Assembly (NCBI GenBank): GCA_002633005.1
Contig: NMRA01000196.1
Location: 147,581-211,580, forward strand
Direction: 5' to 3'
DNA from: Phoronis australis
Lineage: Eukaryota; Phoronida; Phoronidae
DNA: 64,000 nucleotides
Part shown: positions 57,601 through 64,000 of the stretch, one piece after another
Layout of the letters: the number at the start of each line of letters is the position of its first letter
Numbering within the stretch: position 1 is the first letter of the stretch
Translations under genes and position numbers: made by a program
Notes under the pieces: generated by a model
The model's database searches: none
What the model saw: the letters and a program-made list of their open reading frames with translations, nothing else
Told to the model about the DNA's origin: nothing

Positions 57601-60211
57601 TCTAGTCTACAGTACAGCACTCAGCAGTATACTGTGACTGTGTAGGCTACCAGGACATGCAGCTGTTTTCTGCACAAACGTTTGTGACACCTCTTCTTCT
57701 TTTCGATCTACTGATCTACAGAGTTCCACAGTCAATCAGCTTTCGTCAGGAAGCTTTCCTAAGCTTCTTTAGGCTCTGACATCACAATTTTGTGCTGTTT
57801 GATAAACCTTGAATTATACAGGCATCGCACTCCATGGGAGTAGCCATATTGAAGTAACTAAGCACAACAATACAATCTGGCTCTCTGATTGGTTAATTCA
57901 CTAGAAAAGCGCCATCAAGTGGCAGGAATGTGCATCATATTTTGTGCAACAAAAACGCCTTTTTTTAAAAAAATGTGCAAGTGTAGACGTGGGAACTTTT
58001 TGGAATTTGATTTATAGGTATATTATCTAGCCACATAGAAAAAAACTAGGTTGCCCCCCAAAGAACTCACAAGGATGAACGTTATGAGATCTGGCCCACC
58101 GACTAATAGTGTATCTTGTCTTCAAATAAAATCAAAGTAACAAAGAAAAAACACGTTCATGTCTAGAGTACAACGTGTGATCACTGCCTCGCCTGTTCAG
58201 TTTTTAGAGTTCATGAATAACATCTAATGCAGGTCCAGTAAAGTCCACCCGTAAAATACATTTTAACGGATAAAAACAACTTCTTCACAGCGTTTAAAAA
58301 GCCTAGTACGAGAAGTTAGGTATCGACTATACAAAATGTACTTTCGGTCAACGGAACCCTCTGATTTTCCAAAGAAACGTTTATTGAGGGCACTGTGACT
58401 GCAAGACACGTAAAGAATGATCCTGCAATCACCAATCGCAAAATGCACACGTATTTTTCGACTGACGGCTGCATCCAGGCTCACAAGAAAAATGGGATCA
58501 ACCAACCCAGTAGTCAACAGAATTACACAGAAACTTCGCCATACAATTTGGAATTCATACAATCAAAGAAAACAATACTCCTACTGTGATCACGTGACAT
58601 ATGCATTTATGTCTAGACTTGATTGAATTCAACCGGTTAAGACATCTCATTGTTTCTCGATGACGACTTCCTGTTTACAGACCAATCAAATATCTTAGCC
58701 GGTTGACCCGGCGAAGGCAGTCAAGTGCAGCCATTGTCACACGCTCTCACGCCCACATTTTGGGCTTCAGGGCTTGTGCGTTATGAATGTGAAAAGACTC
58801 TTGCACATTTCTTGGTTAAAAATTTAAAGCATTCTTCGACTCAAACATAAGTTGTATTCATCTTCTCAAAAATTGATGTCAAATGTTTGCAACTTACTTG
58901 TGTTATCTTCTTTATGTCTTTGTCTTCCAAAGCTTCGTTAAGCTCTTCTTTTAGTTCATAACCAAACAGCAAATCTTTTCCCCTTTGCAAGAGTCCTTCT
59001 TCAAAGCTTACCGAGTAAAATTTCACTTTGTTTATAAAGTTTTCGTATTTTGCTACTGCTCTCTCTAATTGAAACTGATTCTTCTCTGGATTATTTTTCA
59101 CAGCCTCAAACAGGTCTCCCGCCAACTTTTCATTTTCCCTCTCATACTCGTCTAAAATATCAGGGCTAACATCAATCGTCATGAGATGGTCGTCTGGAGG
59201 TTCTTCAAAATTCGCTAACGAGGCAATCTCGTGAACGTTGAATACACTCTCGTCTGTGTGCGAAAAATATTTTTTGTAATCTTGTATGGTAGACACTGTT
59301 AAGGTTTTATTCATCGATTTGGTGCCACTTGCAGTTGGATTTTTCTTGTTCAAATCTAACGACTTGTTATCATTTTCGGAAAGACTGTATCTAGGCGAGG
59401 AGCTGTTTGGTGTGAAGCGTTCTTGTAGTGGGTTGCATTGGGGTCTACTGTAAGTACTTACATAATCGTTTATTGGACCCTGATTTGGTAAATCAGCAGA
59501 CTCGTTATCTGTTGATTTCATCTTTCTATTAGACGGTGGAAAACCATTCCACGAATCAGGGTTTTCATGATTCTCATTTTTCATGTTATTCGTTGGTTCA
59601 CATTTCTTCTCCGAATTGATTTCACAACTTGAATTTTCTGCACAGCTTACTGATATATTGGGGTATTTAGGCCTAGGAATAACTTGTGTGTTACCCGATC
59701 CGTCAGAGGACCCGACTTTTTTCTGCATTGTACCAGCATGAGGAGATTTTGAAGGCACTTGTATGCTTGAAATTTTGTTTGCTGAAGGTTTGTTTTCAAC
59801 AGCATATGTTGTTTTCTTCTTAGTCCAGTAAAAAGCACCAAGGACGGCTAGGCAGACAACACAGACGCCAGAAATTACCCCCACAGCAATGGTTGTAGGG
59901 GAGTTACCTGAGCCCTTTTCAGCAGGATTAGGAGCGACCAATCCCAGAGATAGAGACGAATTGCCACCTGGACAAATTAAACCTTTGCAACTGAAAAGTT
60001 TCATGTGAACCGTGATTTCGTCTTTGCAGGACATCATAACAGCAGAGCCTGATACACTGCAGGATATCAGCATCTTCAGTTGTATTATGTCATCGTCATT
60101 ATTAGTGCAATGCAACTGTTCGCGAGTGGTTTCTGAGCAATCGAGAGAATTATTCCGCGACAATACATATGGTCGTTGGAGGATGAAAATAAGAATCAGA
60201 GCTAAGTCCAT
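45646..60211 (-). CDS. Type I membrane protein with dynein stalk/microtubule-binding-like cytoplasmic domain
   Basis: Three minus-strand exons join in frame to about 621 residues. Exon 1 (60211-58898) starts at ATG. A signal peptide covers residues 1-20 (MDLALILIFIL), then a short ectodomain with six cysteines (C25, C35, C51, C62, C75, C80). A membrane helix lies at 106-129, then KKK, then a long Ser/Asn/Pro-rich tail with DYVSTYS. It ends CAA/GTAAGT in phase 0. Exon 2 (51040-50827) gives a coiled coil, then ILEIRKYEKPKKVVHDVMKA and TLLILG; it ends G/GTACGT in phase 1. Exon 3 (45983-45646) completes the glycine and continues YHEGLTRKWEQCRALC, GFLAMLKSFNNRRLEPEI, LGVLLLFYWATEVAE to TGA. The order (coiled coil, 'EIR-P-VxxVMxA-LLG', Trp, FL-L-F, 'aa-L--W') parallels the dynein heavy-chain stalk and tip. 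No AAA motor part is present. The role is unknown; it may link membrane to microtubules. Confidence 0.75.
47386..47487. mobile_element. Solitary Kolobok-type terminus
   Basis: After TTAA (47382-47385) the sequence AGGCGAAGGCAACCTTTTTCC continues for about 100 bases in step with the left terminal repeat of the element at 52309. It breaks off at an ambiguous base at 47488. No partner terminus was found nearby. Confidence 0.75.
48511..49082. repeat. Local direct duplication, copy 1
   Basis: Nearly identical to 49561-50232, except that it lacks about 103 bases present in copy 2. It stops exactly at the assembly gap. The 69-residue frame inside (FCWEMKTGFGSYSRNT) is shared by both copies and has no recognisable domain. 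Confidence 0.9.
49083..49560. other. Assembly gap of 478 N
   Basis: A run of N separates two near-identical flanks. Frames spanning the gap are artefacts. Confidence 0.99.
49561..50232. repeat. Local direct duplication, copy 2, with 103-bp insertion
   Basis: Continues the same sequence as copy 1, but with an extra segment at about 49731-49830 ('aaaaatgtgattataaaagc' onward). Its position right after the gap suggests either a true tandem duplication or two alleles placed in series. Confidence 0.9.
52643..53037 (+). pseudogene. P2X7 C-terminal-like domain protein, frameshifted, inside the Kolobok element
   Basis: From ATG 52643 the frame gives MAGVGDPYHS and an acidic stretch ending GGYMFEP. 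A one-base loss near 52765 moves the reading to the next frame, which continues EYAQAQATVE and then TSWWKCTVCVVMPTSMECWC, followed by CSEFDESKQLL. The W-KC--C--MPT--EC-CC pattern is the zinc-binding core of the P2X7 cytoplasmic 'ballast' domain, which is widespread as a stand-alone domain in invertebrate mobile elements. From about 52965 the frame merely reads the opposite strand of the transposase fragment and stops at 53037, so the real 3' end is lost. Confidence 0.7.
53050..53727 (-). pseudogene. THAP-domain Kolobok transposase fragment
   Basis: The 225-residue frame starts at ATG 53727. A THAP zinc finger fills residues 1-80: CCCVPGC, PLHRFP, RRTWLVRV, YRVCGKHF (the C2CH ligands C4 to H58 region) and a basic stretch KQRLKK. 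A Ser/Pro-rich linker follows, then an acidic Ser run and FDKFIVDL. Comparison with the relic at 4865-5134 shows about five bases missing after VDL, so the frame shifts and ends at RESHDTM. In the correct frame the downstream DNA still encodes GAQVTIQWECVAGHSGKWES, the cysteine/'GH--W-S' part of Kolobok transposases, until about 52970. The catalytic core is absent, so it cannot transpose anything; the THAP part could in principle still bind DNA. Confidence 0.88.
53997..54962. other. Spacer between the two intronic transposons
   Basis: No feature recognised apart from AT-rich intron sequence. Confidence 0.4.
54965..58103. mobile_element. 3.1-kb DNA transposon with GTCGGTGGGCC termini and TA duplication
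   Basis: The left end reads GTCGGTGGGCCAGATTTTG and the right end, inverted, reads GTCGGTGGGCCAGATCTC. A second matched block follows in both ('ttgtgagt-ctttggggggca'). TA lies on each side (54963-54964 and 58104-58105). The left subterminal segment ('ttttggtgttttt', 'aatctaaaaagttgcc', 'ttttgagaaat') is related to that of the 11982-13702 element. On the minus strand it carries a cysteine-rich protein end (55699-55850) and further decayed coding pieces near 56170-56330. Confidence 0.75.
55699..55968 (-). pseudogene. CXC-like cysteine-rich C-terminus of a transposon protein
   Basis: The frame ends ERCKCKKNMCAGKLSLCC, then NAGSNCTEMCSCDNCSN and a short tail to the stop. The spacing C-C-----C----CC------C---C-C--C-N resembles CXC/tesmin-type zinc motifs, seen at the ends of many uncharacterised transposon proteins of invertebrates. 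Upstream pieces on the same strand (FCLEFIESKLLTQGDIICLS, KLKQDFEAVLQKAGVHEV, about 56170-56330) are separated by stops, so the protein is broken. The upstream part may once have been the body of the same protein. Confidence 0.55.
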
Positions 60212-60223
60212 GAATTTGTTCAC

Positions 60224-61282
60224 GAGATACAGTAGGGTTCATGTATCACACGTATTAATTAGGGCAAAGCTCCGGTATTGTGACGTGCAACTTGAATCAT
60301 ACAAACATTTCGTCAAGTGTAATTCAAATTTAAACAAGAAAAAAACTAAAAGACAGGAATAAAAACGATGACAAAAAATCACATTTGTAGACAAATTGTA
60401 AAATCATCAATGTAGCTCACTATTGTACTGTTCGATGGGAATACACTCTAAGGAAAGGGTTTATGAGAATCGCATCCTGTTTTTAGCCAAAGCGGCAACA
60501 AAATCCTGCAGAACATAGAATTTATTTCACTCGCTTCTTTAGACTGCTTGTGCAAAGATCACGTTTAATTTGTTAACGATGTAGAATTAGTTTCAGAAAT
60601 GTATTGTTTTACTTGGACCTCCCCTTTCGTAAAAAGCTGGATCTGCTTATGAACGTGCATATTCTCGTTTCCAACTGCGTGGTTGTAAGTGTGACGTTCA
60701 AGCAAAGCAACACGTACTGTATGCTGTGACATGTGCACTTGTAGAACGATTTGCCAAGATGAGTTAAGCTGTCAAAATCAGGGCCCGGGTTCTAAGCTTT
60801 TACTCGAAATGGAACTCTAAATTATGTTTGGCATTTTCTACTCTATTTTCGTGCGAACTCAAGATAACTGTCTATTATTATATGCTCGAGTACATGATGG
60901 CTTACGTGGATATTTTTTAGTCCTAGTTTGCAGTTGATAAACCCATCAATAGGGCTAAAAGTTGGAGATTGAACTCGAAATTTCCAGGTTTTACTCGAGT
61001 TTGTAGTACGGATAAGGGTCATCAAACTAGGACCTGAAACTCATATGACTAAACTATAAGGTATTCGAGCACAGTCTAATAACCACTTACACGTATCTTG
61101 AGTTCGCACAAAAGTAGCAGAGAAATAACCAAAGAAAATTTATAGTTCGTTTGGAAGAAAAGATTTTAGATTCCAGGCTCAGATCAAAGAATTGGTGGCA
61201 AACAAATACGACGTCAAGTTACATTGTATGTTTTATTTTTTCCTATAAAAACGTTATCACGATCGAAAGTGTTCTACATCGC
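60224..61282. other. Intergenic between the dynein-stalk-like gene and the sulfur transporter gene
   Basis: It should contain the promoter of the former and the 3' untranslated region of the latter. I see no clear motif. A palindromic-like pair of words ('ctcgagt' and 'gaactcaaga') near 60850-61100 is not convincing. Confidence 0.35.
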
Positions 61283-63282
61283 CTATGACAAAACCGCATA
61301 TCCAGCGTAGTACATGTCCAGGGCGTCGCCAATGTCCAGCAGAAATGCAGCAACAAAACCGCCAATATACATCGAAGGGACGGCAATGAACGACAACCAA
61401 GCCAACACTGCCATACCGGATAGGAAATTACCACTGTAAAGATACAAAAATGCCTAAAACCAGTAGGTGTACCGAGGTACTCAGTTTCTTTGGGCGTAGC
61501 CTTTCCTTTTTCTTGTGTATTGAATGTGTTTCAAATTCTTTTAAGATTACTATGCAATATTTTTCATTTCTTAAAATGAAGAACGCTCCTAATCCCCCCA
61601 GTTATACACAGAACCCAAGACCCGGGGCCAAAAAAGAATCACTTTCCAAGATATCCATGTATATGTACATGCATTTCGGGGCAACAAGGTAAAAGTTGAG
61701 AGTTTTCTTGAGTTTTACTCGCGCTACTAAACACAGCATGCCCGTTGATTCTGATCCGGAAGTGATGCCAAATGGCTTGAAGTACAATCTGAATTTTGTC
61801 CAAAACAACTACATTTACCTCAACGTGTTGTTGTATGTAACACAGGAGAGGGTCACGCGAGCTTTGCTAGATCATTTTTTGTAAAAGAGCCATCCACACA
61901 CTTATTCATTTTATAAATTCATTATTTATTCAATTTTTGACTAAATGTTTGTAAAGAGTCCTGTTGCGTGACACGTAGGAGGTGTAAACAGGCTGAAATA
62001 GAATGAAATCGTTGATAAACTTTAATGCAGGGCACACCTTACAGCCTCAACGATAGCGGTGTTGGTTATGGTCTTCATAGATATACCTTATTATGGACTA
62101 ATGAGTTCATCAATGACAATAAACAGGAAGATAAAAGCAGGCGAGCTAAGCGAGAAAACGTATGCTCTTGGTCAGCGGCCATGGGTAAACTTTAGAAAAA
62201 AACGGTTGCGGTCTACAGAATATGACCAACGCGTGAAACCAAAATGGGTGGAAAGAGGAAGTGCGACAATGAAAAAGATCTAACCAGGAGATCTTATAGA
62301 GAATATGGTGTTAACAGTGTAGTACCTTTCGTTCTCCTTTCGTATTCTCTTCTATTATCACACTTTGTTTTACGCACTTTGACTACATAGTACACACTCT
62401 AATCAGTCGGCTGTTTTACTCTTCCTGACTGGTTTCAAGTTGCGCAGTACACTTTTCAAATTGTATACTCTCAAGACACTAGTCGGCTGTTACCAGTTAC
62501 ATACTGGCGTAGGCTCCAATTGGTCATTTTTAACAAAACAAATAACGTAGAAAATATATCTGAAACTAAATAAGGCGATCCAGATCCTCCCAAGGATACT
62601 ATTGTTTCGTGAAATGAAGAATATAAATCGGTAAATAAAACAACAAAAATGGATCAACTGAAATTTGAAATTTTCGGAGGTAACAACTTCCTTTATCAAC
62701 AAAAACAGAAATAAAGTAAAATCAAACACAAAATGTCATTTTCAAATTTCAGTTGATCCATTTTTGTTGTTTTATTTACCGATTTATATTTAACAAAACA
62801 ACCACTTGTATGTACATAATTTACGTTGAGCTCTTTTCTTGTCGCTGCAATATTCTAATTAATACTTCGAAGACATGAAATTTAAAACCTGTGGAATTCG
62901 TATGACTGTCATTGCAGTCGTCGTTAGGCCCCTGTCATATCAGAGTTATTCTCCCAACGTGCAAGTCTACAAATTACACCCATTCTGAGGTTGAAGCAGG
63001 TGTTTCTAAAGTTTAGTTTGGTCCTTATGTGGCATTGAATCATTGTGTCATAACTCCTGGGAGCGTCATGAAAACTACCTACGGTGTACATGTACATGAA
63101 AGTGTGAAAGGGCATGGCATTTTTACGTACGTTATGCAGCCAGCGCTCACCCTAGCTCCGGTTAGCATGAGAACTCCTCCCGACAAGGCTGCCGCTGGGT
63201 GGACACCTTCAGTGGTTGTAAACGAACCCGACAGTAACGACGATGTCAGCGCTCCAAGTAAAATGCCAAGGATATAAAACAT
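61283..63282 (-). CDS. YeeE/YedE-family sulfur transporter, last two exons (partial)
   Basis: Bacterial YeeE/YedE proteins (TsuA type) import thiosulfate or related sulfur compounds through conserved cysteines. The exon at 63282-63131 follows CTTTCAG and encodes MFYILGILLGALTSSLL, a short loop, then LSGGVLMLTGARVSAGCI and ends AC/GTACGT in phase 2. The last exon (61433-61283) follows TTTACAG, completes a threonine, and gives GNFLSGMAVLAWLSFIAVPS, MYIGGFVAAFLLD and a short tail to TAG. Across the splice the product reads GARVSAGCITGNFLSGMA, in exact register with the family box GAR-A-GCTSGHG-SGMA, with the key cysteine kept. The exon start carries an ATG, but family length implies more upstream exons beyond the right edge. 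The intron (63130-61434) contains a perfect hairpin. Confidence 0.82.
62620..62790. repeat. Perfect 51-bp inverted repeat with 69-base loop
   Basis: The arm at 62620-62670 ('aatataaatcggtaaataaa' onward) is an exact reverse complement of 62740-62790, with no mismatch over 51 bases. The spacer is 62671-62739. It lies in the intron of the sulfur transporter gene. A perfect arm match means a recent origin: a fold-back duplication, a young MITE, or an assembly or cloning artefact. Confidence 0.95.
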
Positions 63283-63689
63283 CTGAAAGCCGAGGAAGTG
63301 CTACAAGTATACACTGACCGGTTTGTGAATATTTCTTTTAAATAAAACAACGATTTCAGACAATTTTAAAGCAATCAATTTCGTTTTCCGATAGCGAAGG
63401 AGCGTATCTTTGAGGATATACGTATGTAGACCCCTTGGAAAATGTCCAAATTTGGAACGCCGTATCTCAGAAATAACTGATCGGATTCACTAAACTTCAA
63501 TGCATAGTTCTCCAAAAAAGCTGCTGGGAATTGCTTCTCAAATGTACAACTTCTGTATGACGCGCTGTCAAACAAAATCCACCTTACGCCTACCTTTGAA
63601 ATGCGTTCTTGGCTGCATTGCAAAGGGGCGATGACCTTAATCTTAACTACAAGAGCAACGCGGAGCGTTGAACTGCGCCCACAAATGCA
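63283..63689. other. Upstream intron or flank of the sulfur transporter
   Basis: A donor-like CAAAG/GTAGGC lies near 63597 on the minus strand, and a preceding exon could end there. The reading frames do not settle which, so no exon is called. Confidence 0.3.
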
Positions 63690-64000
63690 CCCCAAACGGT
63701 GTGCTTCTAGTTTTGTTTATTTGTTTCATAAAAATGGTCACTAGAAGGCGCAAGAACGTCCAGTCGATCTGAAAACTGGACATGCCATCTCTTCTTTAAT
63801 AAAAACCTATTTAACGCAGTTTCTAAAAATCTGTCAAGGAACTTCAAAGAAACGAAGGGAAACGGAAAAACGAAATTACTACTATGGGGCACAGCGTTCG
63901 TTAGCTCCACCTGAAAGGGGTCGTCTTCCTTGTTAGCGTCATAGAAATAAAATTACTAAATTCAATAACGATCCTGCATTCGGTTTAGGAGACTAAGCTA
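63690..64000. repeat. Degenerate repeat of the same family as the left window edge
   Basis: 'atggtcactagaaggcgc' and the final 'gatcctgca-tcggttt-ggaga' match the words at 235-290 ('gatcctgcaaacggtttggg', 'gccactaggaggcgc'). The block runs off the right edge. Confidence 0.7.

Larger units (their letters stand above)
50828..58897. other. Intron 1 region of the dynein-stalk-like gene, holding two transposons
   Basis: Exon 2 occupies 50827-51040; the remainder up to 58897 is intron 1. It contains the Kolobok element (52309-53992) and the CXC transposon (54965-58103), which together explain well over half of its length. Confidence 0.6.

Noticed and set aside
58845-58897. Last 17 residues of the uninterrupted frame of the membrane protein (ending EKMNTTYV)
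   Set aside because: They lie beyond a perfect GTAAGT donor; the spliced product continues in phase with the exon at 51040, so these residues are most likely read-through into the intron.
1-64000. CRISPR array, operon, prophage or integrated virus
   Set aside because: No regularly spaced repeats, no prokaryotic gene arrangement and no viral gene set were seen; all coding evidence is eukaryotic and split by introns.

Overview
The window is a piece of a nuclear genome from a marine invertebrate, most likely a deuterostome (hemichordate, echinoderm or lancelet). The reasons are AT-rich DNA, split genes with canonical GT/AG junctions, animal gene families (TMEM26, iterative polyketide synthase, THAP/Kolobok transposons), many short TACATG/ACATGT palindromic repeats, and assembly N's including a 478-base gap. 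Nothing bacterial, no CRISPR array and no operon is present. Exact species cannot be read from the sequence.

Five host genes can be supported, all on the minus strand. From left to right: (1) the first two coding exons of a polyketide synthase (5915 to 4580), running off the left edge; (2) a small secreted, all-helical protein in three recognisable exons (27258 to 22202), whose exon phases and helix pattern recall class I helical cytokines; (3) an apparently intronless TMEM26-like membrane protein (36135 to 35164); (4) a three-exon gene (60211 to 45646) for a type I single-pass membrane protein of about 621 residues, whose cytoplasmic tail ends in a domain patterned like the dynein stalk and microtubule-binding region; (5) the last two exons of a YeeE/YedE-type sulfur transporter (63282 to 61283), running off the right edge. 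A 181-residue open frame at 10671-11213 (+) is an unassigned candidate exon.

The rest is dominated by mobile DNA. A Kolobok-type element with TTAA target duplications (52309-53992) carries a frameshifted THAP transposase fragment and, head to head with it, a P2X7-C-like fragment. A rearranged relative sits in the polyketide synthase intron (4800-5491) and a lone terminus lies at 47386. A second group of DNA transposons has ends reading GGCCATAGTC or GTCGGTGGGCC and CXC-like cysteine-rich remnants (1306-2161, 11982-13702, 54965-58103). A 4.8-kb element (about 11222-16018) has inverted termini and clustered subterminal GCGATCG-GAACG motifs. A 2-kb repeat occurs at 8095-10145 and again at 39605-43680, where it is split by a 2,088-bp transposon flanked by AATT, itself holding a hAT-like MITE. 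Further MITEs, a duplicated 386-bp tRNA-like repeat, a LINE reverse transcriptase relic, minisatellites and a perfect 51-bp hairpin complete the picture.

The genes do not form a pathway; their shared orientation is probably incidental. The items most worth following up are the membrane-anchored dynein-stalk-like protein and the candidate helical cytokine.
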